This document shows positions 52,859 to 60,386 of a stretch of DNA of 64,000 nt, piece after piece. This stretch comes from Bog-756 sp052326605 (lineage in GTDB: Bacteria > Actinomycetota > Acidimicrobiia > Acidimicrobiales > RAAP-2), in the NCBI GenBank assembly GCA_052326605.1, contig JBKQMB010000045.1:1-64000 (forward strand), in the 5' to 3' direction. How positions within the stretch are numbered: position 1 is the first letter of the stretch; every line of letters starts with the position of its first letter. Position numbers and translations under genes: made by a program. The notes under the pieces were generated by a model, which saw only the letters and a list, made by a program, of their open reading frames with translations, had not been told where the DNA came from and made no database searches.

Positions 52859-54427
52859 ATGACGAGGTCAAGGACGGCGGCGGTCGTATGTTCGGTGATG
52901 ACGGTTCTTGTGGTCACCGGACTGGGTTCAGGGGTGGCGGAGGCATCGCAGGTGGGGTCGGTGGCCGCTGCGGCCCGGCCACTCCCACTGGCGGCGACCG
53001 ACGGCCGTGCGACCGCCGGCACGGCTCTCCTCTCTCGAGCAGTCCCCGAACTGGTCACCGCTCACTCGGTGTCCACGAGCTCGGGCTTCCTCTCGATCTT
53101 CCAGGAGGCGTCGGCCACACCCCTGGATGTGTCGCTGGACGGGGCGGCACCGGTCAGCCTGGCCCAGGGCGGGTTCGACTACGGGCTCGTCGCCGCGGGC
53201 AGCCACTCCGTCACCGCCGCCGATGGGCTGACGACGGTCGCCACCGGCAGCGTGACGGTGCCGGCCGACCAGGACGTGACGGCACTGGTGTACCTGGCCC
53301 CGGGCGGGACTCCGACGATCAGCGGCTTCGTCAATGACCGCTCGCCGCCCCCGCCCGGCCAGTCGCGCATCGTGGTCCGCAATACCGCCAACGTGGGCCC
53401 GGTCGACGTCTATCTGAACGGGGCGAAGATCGCCTCGTCCTTGGCCAATACCCCTGCTTCGCCGACCGACGCCACCGTGCTGGTGGGAGCCGGGGCCATC
53501 ACCGTCGTGGTCACCAGAGCTGGTGACCCGATCTCCAATCCGCTCTATTCGCAGTCCGGCGACCTGGTGGCGGGCGACCTTTTGAACGTATTCGTGGTGG
53601 GGGACTCGACCGCCCATCCGAGCACGGTGGGCCTGCTCACCAACGCCAATCCCCTCGGTACCGGCTACCGCCTCTATGCCTCGGACGGTGGTGTGTTCAA
53701 CTTCGGGAACTCCGGATTCTACGGGTCGATGGGTGGAAAACCTCTCAACCAACCGATCGTCGGCGCCACACCGACGTCGATCGGCCTCGGGTACTGGCTG
53801 GCGGCCAAAGACGGCGGGATCTTCAACTTCGGTGACGCCGACTTCTTCGGCTCGGCCGGAAGCACCCGGCTCAACCAACCGATCGTTGGGATGGCTTCGA
53901 CCCCCGACGACGGCGGTTACTGGCTGGTGGCCGCCGATGGCGGCATCTTCGCCTACGGCGACGCCGGCTTCTACGGGTCGACCGGGAACATCAAGCTCAA
54001 CAAGCCGATCGTGGGCATGGCGTCGACCCCCGACGGCAAGGGCTACTGGCTGGTGGCATCCGACGGTGGCATCTTCGCCTACGGCGACGCCGGGTTCTTC
54101 GGCTCGACAGGCAGCCTGACGTTGAACAAGCCGATCGTCGGTGTTGTGGCGACCGTGGACGGAGGCGGCTACTGGCTGGTGGCCAGAGACGGCGGGATCT
54201 TCAACTTCGGGGACGCCGCGTTCTTCGGATCGGCGGGCAACGTCGTGCTGAACGAGCCGGTAGTGGCGGCGATCACCACGCCGGACTCGCTCGGCTACTG
54301 GCTGGTGGCGTCCGACGGTGGCATCTTCTCGTACGGCGACGCCTCGTTCTACGGCTCGGGCGGCGACCTCACCTTGAACGCGCCGATCGTATCGGGCTCC
54401 GATCCGGGGGCACCGCTCCCCGCCTGA
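52859..54427 (+). CDS. Secreted DUF4397-like protein with six 42-residue GYWLVASDGGIF repeats
   Basis: A 522-residue exported protein. ATG 52859 starts a signal peptide (AAVVCSVMTVLVVTGLGSGV, cleavage near AEA-SQ). Two DUF4397-like beta domains follow (about 65-160 and 163-255). Six repeats of 42 residues fill the rest, each like GYWLVASDGGIFAYGDAGFY and ending N(K/Q)PIVGMAST. They probably fold as a beta-propeller or solenoid and bind glycan or protein at the cell surface. The GH5 protein at 42947 carries the same repeat, linking both sides of the lasso-like operon. The gene is codirectional, 156 bases after the kinase. Confidence 0.8.
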   Translation: MTRSRTAAVVCSVMTVLVVTGLGSGVAEASQVGSVAAAARPLPLAATDGRATAGTALLSRAVPELVTAHSVSTSSGFLSIFQEASATPLDVSLDGAAPVSLAQGGFDYGLVAAGSHSVTAADGLTTVATGSVTVPADQDVTALVYLAPGGTPTISGFVNDRSPPPPGQSRIVVRNTANVGPVDVYLNGAKIASSLANTPASPTDATVLVGAGAITVVVTRAGDPISNPLYSQSGDLVAGDLLNVFVVGDSTAHPSTVGLLTNANPLGTGYRLYASDGGVFNFGNSGFYGSMGGKPLNQPIVGATPTSIGLGYWLAAKDGGIFNFGDADFFGSAGSTRLNQPIVGMASTPDDGGYWLVAADGGIFAYGDAGFYGSTGNIKLNKPIVGMASTPDGKGYWLVASDGGIFAYGDAGFFGSTGSLTLNKPIVGVVATVDGGGYWLVARDGGIFNFGDAAFFGSAGNVVLNEPVVAAITTPDSLGYWLVASDGGIFSYGDASFYGSGGDLTLNAPIVSGSDPGAPLPA

Positions 54428-54535
54428 CCCGGGATGCTGACAGTGGGCGGCGCCCGCGCCGCCGGCCCGGTAGCTTGGCGGGACGACAGGGGGCACCGGC
54501 CACCGGCCGGAGCAACAAACCGGGAGGGAATCCGC

Positions 54536-55006
54536 ATGACAACCGTGGACGTCGACGATGTGGTCCGCCATGCCGGCGAGGACGACCTGCCGTGGGTGGA
54601 CGCCACCGGCGGCATCTGGCTGAAGGTGCTCCGGGTGGATGCGGCGAGCGGCATCTGGGTGGTCCGCAACCGGTTCGAGCCCGGGGTGCGGCTGCAGACC
54701 CACCGCCACACCGGCCCGGTGGACGGATACACCGTCTCGGGTCGTTGGCACTATCTCGAGTACGACTTCACCAACCGTGCGGGGTCGTACATCCGGGAGC
54801 CGGCCGGGTCCGTCCACACCCTCGACGTGCCTGCCGACAACACCGAGGTGACCGAGGTGCTCTTCGTGATGGAAGGGGTCAATCTCAATCTGGCTGCCGA
54901 CGGTACCGTCGAGAGTGTCACCGACGGCACCGGGACCCTGGCCGCCTACGAGGCATTGGCGCTGGCCCAGGGCTTCGACCGCCCGACCGGCGTCATCCTC
55001 GGTTGA
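54536..55006 (+). CDS. Cupin-domain protein
   Basis: A 156-residue single-domain cupin. Metal ligands are visible in LQTHRHTGPVDGYTVSGRW (two His) and SVHTLDVPADNTEVTEVLFV. It resembles the ChrR/2,4'-dihydroxyacetophenone-dioxygenase group, which cleaves carbon-carbon bonds, but related proteins only bind ligands. ATG 54536 has a GGGAGGG site. It lies 26 bases before the P450 gene and is probably cotranscribed with it. The substrate is unknown. Confidence 0.8.
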   Translation: MTTVDVDDVVRHAGEDDLPWVDATGGIWLKVLRVDAASGIWVVRNRFEPGVRLQTHRHTGPVDGYTVSGRWHYLEYDFTNRAGSYIREPAGSVHTLDVPADNTEVTEVLFVMEGVNLNLAADGTVESVTDGTGTLAAYEALALAQGFDRPTGVILG

Positions 55007-55031
55007 GGTGGGTCCCGCGGCGCCCGGGACG

Positions 55032-56240
55032 ATGACCGGACCCGCAGCCGACGACCTCACCGCACCCCTGTTGGACCCGGGGTTCTATGCCGGGGACCCG
55101 TTCCCGCTCTACGCCCGGTTCCGGGCCGAGGCCCCCCTCGTCCGTAACGAGTCCCTCGGGTTCTGGGTGGCCAGCCGGCACGCCGATGTGGTCACCGTCT
55201 CCCGCGACCCGGAGACCTTCTGCTCGGGCCGGGGGATCATGGTCTTCGAGATCGGCAACGAGTACGCCACGCCGCCGACCATGATGCACACCGACCCCCC
55301 GGCGCACGCCCGGTACCGCAACCTGGTGCAGCCCGGGTTCCGGCCCACCTTCGTGCGGTCCCTCGAGGACGGCGTGCGGGCGCGTACCCGGGCGCTGGTG
55401 GACGGAATCGAGGCGGGCACTCCGGTCGACGTGGTGTCGGAGCTGGCGGTGCCTCTGGCGCTCCAGGTGATCAGCGACCTGCTGGGCGTGCCGGAGGACG
55501 AGTGGCCGCGGTTCTTCCGCTGGTCGGAGGCGGTGATCCCCGGCGCCACCGACTGGCCTGAGGAGGAGCGACAGGCCCTGTCCGGCGAGATGGTGGCCTA
55601 CCTGCTGGCGGCAGCGACCGATCGGCGGCTGATCCCCCGGGACGACATCATCTCGGAGCTCGCCCGAGCCGAGGTGGACGGGGATCGCCTGTCCGACGCC
55701 GAGTTGGCCATGTTCCTCGTCCAGCTGCTGGTGGCCGGCAACGAGACCACCCGGAACATGATGTCGGGGGGCCTGGTCGCCCTGGCCGGCACGCCGGGGG
55801 AGTGGGAAGGCCTGCGGTCGAGGGTGGCGGCGTCGACCCGACGCGCCCTGCCCCTGGCCGTGGAGGAGATGCTGCGGTGGACGACCCCGGTGGTCTCCTT
55901 CCTGCGCACGACGACCCGGCCGACCGAGCTGGCCGGGCACCGGCTCGGGCCCGGCGAGCCGGTGCTCATGCTGTACGCCTCGGCCAACCGGGACGAGGCG
56001 GTCTTCGGCCCCACCGCCGATCGCTTCGACGCGACCCGGGACCCCAATCCGCACCTGGCCTTCGGGTTCGGCCCCCACTTCTGCATCGGGGCGGTCCTGG
56101 CCCGACTCGAGGGCCGGATGCTGCTCGAGGAGCTCCTGGTCCGGTTCGGCTCGGTGGAGCCGGCCGGGCCCGTGGTGCGCACCGCGTCCCCGGTCATCGC
56201 CGGGGTGCGCTCGGCTCCGCTGGTGTTCGGGTCCGGGTGA
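55032..56240 (+). CDS. Cytochrome P450
   Basis: A 402-residue bacterial P450. The I-helix oxygen-binding motif is LLVAGNETTRNMM, the K-helix E-x-x-R is in AVEEMLRWTTPV, and the heme-binding loop is HLAFGFGPHFCIGAVLARLE with the Cys ligand. It inserts oxygen into an organic substrate using electrons from a ferredoxin, none of which is encoded here. It is next to a cupin gene and directly downstream of the lasso-like operon, so a tailoring role is conceivable but unproven. The stop codon lies in a 16-bp tandem duplication. Confidence 0.93.
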   Translation: MTGPAADDLTAPLLDPGFYAGDPFPLYARFRAEAPLVRNESLGFWVASRHADVVTVSRDPETFCSGRGIMVFEIGNEYATPPTMMHTDPPAHARYRNLVQPGFRPTFVRSLEDGVRARTRALVDGIEAGTPVDVVSELAVPLALQVISDLLGVPEDEWPRFFRWSEAVIPGATDWPEEERQALSGEMVAYLLAAATDRRLIPRDDIISELARAEVDGDRLSDAELAMFLVQLLVAGNETTRNMMSGGLVALAGTPGEWEGLRSRVAASTRRALPLAVEEMLRWTTPVVSFLRTTTRPTELAGHRLGPGEPVLMLYASANRDEAVFGPTADRFDATRDPNPHLAFGFGPHFCIGAVLARLEGRMLLEELLVRFGSVEPAGPVVRTASPVIAGVRSAPLVFGSG

Positions 56241-56256
56241 GTTCGGGTCCGGGTGA
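56225..56256. repeat. 16-bp tandem duplication containing the P450 stop
   Basis: GTTCGGGTCCGGGTGA occurs twice in succession (56225-56240 and 56241-56256). The TGA at the end of the first unit is the P450 stop; the second unit is a downstream copy. Confidence 0.92.
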
Positions 56257-56288
56257 GTGCGAGCTTCGAGCGAGCGGGTGACCTGGCT

Positions 56289-56334
56289 GGTGGCCGACAG
56301 GTCCGGTGGCCGACAGGTCCGGTGGCCGACAGGA
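56289..56334. repeat. Nearly three copies of a 16-bp unit before an SRPBCC gene
   Basis: GGTGGCCGACAGGTCC is repeated at 56289 and 56305, and the first 13 bases again at 56321. The last copy reads into CAGGAGG, which acts as the ribosome-binding site for the SRPBCC gene at 56344. Confidence 0.9.
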
Positions 56335-56343
56335 GGTCGATCG

Positions 56344-56838
56344 ATGACAAGTGAACAGACTCCGTCTTCTCGTGAGCGACCCGAGCCGGCCGAGCGCCTC
56401 CACGCATTCACCGTCGAGCGGGTCATGACGGCTTCGCCGGAAGCCATCTACCGAGCGTGGACCGAACGCTTCGACACGTGGTTTGCATCTCCCGGCGCCA
56501 TCAGGATGCGCCCGCACGTGGGGGAGCCCTACTGGTTCGAGGTTCTCCACAACGGAGACCAATTTCCCCACTACGGGCGCTTCATCGACCTCGAACCTGG
56601 TCGGCTCATCGAACAGACGTGGGTCACCGGCGCGAACGGTACCGACGGCGCCGAAACCGTGGTCAGGGTCGAGCTGGTCGGCACCGGGTCGGGGACGAGA
56701 TTGCGACTCACGCACGGCGGCTTCTACGACGCGGTGGCAGCGCAACGGCACGCCGATTCGTGGCCTCGGATCCTCGAGCACCTCGACGAGCGCCTCACCG
56801 ATTCGGACGAGCAGACCGGGGTTCCCTCCATCGGGTAG
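56344..56838 (+). CDS. SRPBCC (AHSA1-like) domain protein
   Basis: A 164-residue START-like protein of the AHSA1 group. FTVERVMTASPEAIYRAWTE is the first strand and helix, and VGEPYWFEVLHNGDQF, GRFIDLEPGRLIEQTWVTG and HGGFYDAVAAQRHADSWPRI follow in family order. Members bind hydrophobic ligands; some are repressor-operon partners. ATG 56344 follows CAGGAGGTCGATCG. The stop overlaps a 13-bp triple repeat. It is separate from the next operon. Confidence 0.85.
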   Translation: MTSEQTPSSRERPEPAERLHAFTVERVMTASPEAIYRAWTERFDTWFASPGAIRMRPHVGEPYWFEVLHNGDQFPHYGRFIDLEPGRLIEQTWVTGANGTDGAETVVRVELVGTGSGTRLRLTHGGFYDAVAAQRHADSWPRILEHLDERLTDSDEQTGVPSIG

Positions 56839-56875
56839 GTGGGCGGTGCAGGTGGGCGGTGCAGGTGGGCGGTGC
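56837..56875. repeat. 13-bp triplicate starting in a stop codon
   Basis: AGGTGGGCGGTGC occurs three times (56837-56875). Its first two bases are part of the TAG stop (56836-56838) of the SRPBCC gene. Confidence 0.9.
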
Positions 56876-56913
56876 AGCGACGTTCCCTTCGGACGCCCTC
56901 CCGAGCGACACGC

Positions 56914-56949
56914 TTGACGGGTTGACTACTATGTGCGCATAGTATATCC
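56914..56949 (+). promoter_or_regulatory. Promoter with palindromic operator of the SRPBCC-EVE-MarR operon
   Basis: TACTATG-TGCG-CATAGTA (56927-56944) is a perfect inverted repeat with 7-bp arms. TTGACG (56914) and TTGACT (56922) are candidate -35 boxes and the AT-rich AGTATATC just before ATG 56950 contains the -10. The palindrome overlaps the promoter, and the operon encodes a MarR protein, so autorepression is likely. No Shine-Dalgarno is visible, suggesting a leaderless or very short leader. Confidence 0.7.
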
Positions 56950-57378
56950 ATGACGACCCTCGTCACCAACGCTCGAGCGACGTCGGCAGCCCCACCCTCT
57001 GCGTTCTTCGACCGGCGGGCCGACACGGCCACCTGGCCGGGTTGGACTGCCGATGTCGAGTGGGCTCGACTCGAAGGCTCCTTTGCGGTGGCTACCACCG
57101 GAGTCCTCAAGCCCAGGAAGGGACCGAAGACCAAGTTCGTGATCGAGCAGCTCGATCCCGACCGGGCCTACGTCGACGTCCCACGTCGGCATGGCGCTCG
57201 ACTTGCCTCCGGCCACCTCGTCACGACGCATCCCGGGGGCGGCTGTTCGATCGATGTGACGATCTCCATGAGCGGTGCGCTCGCGTGGCTCTGGACCCTG
57301 CTCCTTGCCAAGGGATCCGTGGAGACGACCCAGTCCGACCTCGACCGACTGGTCGCAGTGGTGGAGACAGGAGGGTGA
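56950..57378 (+). CDS. SRPBCC-family protein, first gene of MarR operon
   Basis: A 142-residue START-like protein. SAFFDRRADTATWPGWTADV, GSFAVATTGVLKPRKGPKTK and CSIDVTISMSGALAWLWTLL match polyketide-cyclase/SRPBCC members. It may bind or modify a small hydrophobic ligand sensed by the MarR protein encoded two genes later. ATG 56950 lies directly after the operator. The stop overlaps the EVE gene start (GTGA). Confidence 0.82.
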   Translation: MTTLVTNARATSAAPPSAFFDRRADTATWPGWTADVEWARLEGSFAVATTGVLKPRKGPKTKFVIEQLDPDRAYVDVPRRHGARLASGHLVTTHPGGGCSIDVTISMSGALAWLWTLLLAKGSVETTQSDLDRLVAVVETGG

Positions 57379-57824
57379 AGTACTGGCTCGGCGTGGTGTC
57401 ACGCGACCATGTTCGACGTGGGGTCGAGCTGGGAATCGCCCAGATCGGACACGGAAATCGCACTGGACTGGCACGGATGAGGTCCGGAGACTGGCTCGTC
57501 TACTACTCACCGAGACCCTCGCTCGGCAGCAAGGAGCAACTACAGGCGTTCACGGCCATCGGCGAGATCGCCGATGAAGAGATCTGGCAGGCCGATGAAG
57601 GCGACTTCAAGCCCTGGAGGAGACGGGTCCACTACTTCGTCGAGGCGACAGAGACCCCGATTCGGCCCTTGATCGGCGACTTGGATCTGACATCGGCGCC
57701 GAACTGGGGATACCAGCTCCGACGGGGACTCCTGAGCCTCTCGGAAGCCGACTTCACGGTCGTCCGGAGCGCGATGGGTGCGACACGGGGTGCGACACGG
57801 GGTGCGACACGGGGTGCGACATGA
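57375..57824 (+). CDS. EVE (PUA-like) domain protein
   Basis: A 149-residue protein from GTG 57375. VKYWLGVVSRDHVRRGVELG, LARMRSGDWLVYYSPRPSLG and AFTAIGEIADEEIW followed by RRRVHYFVEATETPIRPLI are the EVE-domain blocks, a fold that reads modified bases in DNA or RNA. Its C-terminus is a run of Gly-Ala-Thr-Arg made by a 12-bp repeat. It is translationally coupled to both neighbours. Linking an EVE protein to SRPBCC and MarR genes is seen in several actinobacteria as far as I recall; the role is unclear. Confidence 0.85.
   Translation: MKYWLGVVSRDHVRRGVELGIAQIGHGNRTGLARMRSGDWLVYYSPRPSLGSKEQLQAFTAIGEIADEEIWQADEGDFKPWRRRVHYFVEATETPIRPLIGDLDLTSAPNWGYQLRRGLLSLSEADFTVVRSAMGATRGATRGATRGAT
57777..57822. 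repeat. 12-bp repeat (three copies plus part) at the EVE gene end
   Basis: GGTGCGACACGG is repeated in phase three times (57777-57812), then partly, ending in the ATGA that holds the EVE stop and the MarR start. It encodes Gly-Ala-Thr-Arg units. Confidence 0.92.
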
Positions 57825-58309
57825 CCTCGGGACGAGGCCTCAGGAGCAACTTCACTGCCGCCGAGGACAGCCCGGGGTTCCTGCTCTGGCAGATCACCAA
57901 CCGCTGGCAGGCGGCGCAGCGTGCGGCGCTCAAGCCTCTTGGGCTGACCCACGTGCAGTTCGTTCTGCTGGCCTCCCTCACCTGGTTGCGAACCGAAGGG
58001 CCGGTCAACCAGCGAGATCTGGCGGACTACGCGTCCACCGACCCCATGATGACCTCACAGGTACTCCGGGTGCTGGAAGCACGCGGCCTTGTCGAACGCG
58101 CCAAGGATCCGGGCGACAGGAGAGCACGAGCGATCACCGTGACCAAGGAGGGGCAGTCGCTCGCAAACCGGGCCATCGTGGTCGTCGAGGACTGCGACGG
58201 GTCCTTCTTCGACCCACTCGAGGACGTGGCTGGTTTCGTTCAGGCTCTCCAGCTCCTCAGGTCGAGTTCCGCCCGAAGTTCCGCCCGAAGTTCCGTCCCA
58301 CCAGAGTGA
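57821..58309 (+). CDS. MarR-family transcriptional regulator
   Basis: A 162-residue winged-helix repressor. FLLWQITNRWQAAQRAALKP is the dimerisation helix, LTHVQFVLLASLTWL and QRDLADYASTDPMMTSQVLR the recognition helices, and DPGDRRARAITVTKEG the wing with the D-x-R-D-R pattern of MarR. ATG 57821 overlaps the EVE stop. It probably binds the palindrome at 56927. Its C-terminus (SSARSSARSS) comes from a 12-bp repeat, as in the preceding gene. Confidence 0.9.
   Translation: MTSGRGLRSNFTAAEDSPGFLLWQITNRWQAAQRAALKPLGLTHVQFVLLASLTWLRTEGPVNQRDLADYASTDPMMTSQVLRVLEARGLVERAKDPGDRRARAITVTKEGQSLANRAIVVVEDCDGSFFDPLEDVAGFVQALQLLRSSSARSSARSSVPPE
58263..58298. repeat. 12-bp triplicate at the MarR gene end
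   Basis: Three units of GAAGTTCCGCCC type (58263, 58275, 58287), one or two changes each, end eight bases before the MarR TGA and encode Ser-Ser-Ala-Arg units. Confidence 0.88.
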
Positions 58310-58387
58310 GAAGCCAGCCGGGTAACCCCGGTCGGCACCCGTCATCGCTTGCCGGCGATCCCGGTCGGAACCGGCCCGGGTCCGGCG

Positions 58388-59281
58388 CTAGGAGTTGGCG
58401 TGGGCGATGTCGAGGGCGCCCAGTTGGGCCTCGTCGAGCTCCACGACCGCAGCGGCGCAGTTCTCCTCGAGGTGGGCCACCGACGAGGTCCCGGGTATCG
58501 GGAGCATCACCGGCGACCGGTGGAGCAGCCAGGCCAGGGCAACCTGCGCCGGCGTCGCACCGGTCTGCTTCACGATGTCGTCGACGGGACCGCCCGGGTT
58601 GGCCAGCACGCCCGAGGCGATAGGGAACCAGGGGATGAAGGCCAGGTTCTCGGCCTCGCAGTAGCGGAGCACGTCCTCGGAGGACTTGTTGGTCAGGTTG
58701 AATAGGTTCTGCACGCTGACGATCGGCACGACGGCTCTCGCCGCCTTCACCTCGCCCACCGTCGCCTGGGACAGTCCGACGTGGCGGACCTTGCCTTCGG
58801 TGACGAGGTCGGCCAGGAGTCCGAACTGCTCCTCGGCCGGGACCTTGGGGTCGATGCGGTGCAGCTGGAAGAGCTCGATCCGCTCCAGTCCGAGGCGGCG
58901 GAGGCTCATCTCGCACTGCTGGCGGAGGTACTCGGGTCGCCCGACGGTCAGCCACACCCCCGGGCCGGACCGGGTGAGGCCGGCCTTGGTGGCGATGACC
59001 AGGTCCTCCGGGTAGGGGTGGAGTGCCTCGCGGATGATGTTCTCGCTGACCTCGGGCCCGTAGGAGTCGGCCGTGTCGACGAGGTCGACACCCAGTTCGA
59101 CGGCGCGCCGGAGGACCCGGACGCACTCGGGCCGGTCGGCCGGCTCGCCCCAGATGCCCGGTCCGGTGATCTGCATCGCCCCGAACCCGAGACGGTGCAC
59201 CGTGCGATCTCCCAGTTTGAATGTGCCGCTGGCGTGCACTGGGTGGCGGCTGGGAGCCGCGGCGGTGGTCTGGTCGGACAT
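58388..59281 (-). CDS. Aldo/keto reductase
   Basis: A 297-residue NADPH-dependent oxidoreductase. The catalytic set is visible: Asp and Tyr in LVDTADSYGPEVSE, Lys in LVIATKAGLTRSG, and His in LFQLHRIDPKVPA. LGFGAMQITGPGIWG starts the barrel and LLHRSPVMLPIPGTSS is the late cofactor-binding segment. It reduces aldehydes or ketones; the physiological substrate is unknown. ATG 59281 is the conserved start. The gene is divergent from nothing close; 280 bases of repeat-rich DNA precede it. Confidence 0.92.
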   Translation of the reverse strand: MSDQTTAAAPSRHPVHASGTFKLGDRTVHRLGFGAMQITGPGIWGEPADRPECVRVLRRAVELGVDLVDTADSYGPEVSENIIREALHPYPEDLVIATKAGLTRSGPGVWLTVGRPEYLRQQCEMSLRRLGLERIELFQLHRIDPKVPAEEQFGLLADLVTEGKVRHVGLSQATVGEVKAARAVVPIVSVQNLFNLTNKSSEDVLRYCEAENLAFIPWFPIASGVLANPGGPVDDIVKQTGATPAQVALAWLLHRSPVMLPIPGTSSVAHLEENCAAAVVELDEAQLGALDIAHANS

Positions 59282-59567
59282 GGGTCCTCCTGGGTGGTCG
59301 GTCGTCGGTCGGTCGTCGGTCGGTCAGCCGGTCATCGGACGGTCAGTCGGTCGTCGTGCGTCATCGGTCGGTCATCGGTCATCGGTCGGTTGTCGCTCCG
59401 CCCGCCCACCGCCCGCCCGCTGCTTGCCGCCCGCCAACCCGCTGCCGTCACGCATCGGACCGCGCCGTCCCACTGACGGCGGCGGTCCCGGCTCGCGGTA
59501 CACCACTCGTTCTACCCCGATCGGCGGGGTCCGCACCAACGGCCGCCGTGGCTGCCGGTCCTGCGTC
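59282..59567. repeat. TCGG-rich degenerate repeat region
   Basis: From about 59297 to 59395 words like GGTCGTCGGTC and GGTCATCGGTC recur in irregular order, followed by GCCCGCC-rich DNA. There is no supported gene. The region lies upstream of the aldo/keto reductase and after the hydratase gene, and may be decayed tandem repeat. Confidence 0.75.
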
Positions 59568-60386
59568 TCAGCGTCTGCGGTAGACCGGGGTTCGATCCTC
59601 GGCCCGGGCGGCCTTCATCTCGGCATAGTCGTCGGAGGCGAAGACCATCGACTGACCCACCGCCTCCTCGTTGATCGAGCGCTGGACTTCCGGGGCACTG
59701 AGGTTGAACAGTGTCCGGCGGGCCATCTTCACCGTGAACGCCGGGGCGTCGGCGATCCGTTCGGCCATCGCCATGGTCACCGCATCGAGATCGGCCTCGT
59801 CGGCCACCAACCGGCTGACCACCCCGTGGCCGAGCGCCTCTTCGGCCGTCATCACCCTGCCGGTCAGCGCCAGGTCGGCAGCCACGCCGTGACCGGCCAT
59901 CTGGAAGAGCCGTGCCACCCCGCCCGAGTCGGGGATGACCCCGTGGGCCACCTCGGGCAGCATCATCCGGGTGCCGACGGCTGCCACCCGGATGTCGCAC
60001 AGCAGGGCCCGCTCGAAGGCACCGCCGATCACCCATCCCTTCAACGCGCAGATGATCGGGCACGGCATGGTCAGGAACATCTGGGTGGGCCGGTGGCCCC
60101 GTTCGATGAACTCGAGGTCGGAGATGTCCTCGGTGCGCACCCCGATCTGCCCGGTGTCCCGTCCCGAGGAGAACGACTTCCCCTCGCCACGCCACACGAT
60201 GGCCCGAAGCTCGGGCATGTCGTGGGCCTCGGCCAGGACCTCCCACAGTCGCCGGTCCATCTCGTCGCTCATAGCGTTGTGCTTCTCGGGTCGGTTGTTG
60301 GTGATCACCGCGATCGGTCCGTCAACGTCGAGGCGGACCAGATTGCGTTCCTCGAGGGTGAGGCTGCTGGCGTGTTGGCTGGTCAT
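59568..60386 (-). CDS. Enoyl-CoA hydratase/isomerase-family protein
   Basis: A 272-residue crotonase-fold protein. GPIAVITNNRPEKHNAMSDE is the N-terminal CoA-binding region, AIVWRGEGKSFSSGRDTGQI the first oxyanion loop, and CALKGWVIGGAFERALLCDI the second. The acidic residues of hydratases are at EVAHGVIPDSGGVA, where one Glu is replaced by Pro-Asp, so isomerase or another crotonase activity is possible. The start overlaps the SDR stop (ATGA), a typical fatty-acid catabolism pair. Confidence 0.87.
   Translation of the reverse strand: MTSQHASSLTLEERNLVRLDVDGPIAVITNNRPEKHNAMSDEMDRRLWEVLAEAHDMPELRAIVWRGEGKSFSSGRDTGQIGVRTEDISDLEFIERGHRPTQMFLTMPCPIICALKGWVIGGAFERALLCDIRVAAVGTRMMLPEVAHGVIPDSGGVARLFQMAGHGVAADLALTGRVMTAEEALGHGVVSRLVADEADLDAVTMAMAERIADAPAFTVKMARRTLFNLSAPEVQRSINEEAVGQSMVFASDDYAEMKAARAEDRTPVYRRR

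Noticed and set aside
50226..52871. An 881-codon minus-strand open frame opposite the kinase gene
   Set aside because: It is an antisense artefact of GC-rich codon use. Its product has no family features, while the plus strand shows HprK-like and cupin-like motifs and proper overlaps.
59282..59567. Possible direct-repeat origin or iteron array
   Set aside because: The repeats are short, irregular and TCGG-based, no replication gene is nearby and the composition is simply GC-rich.
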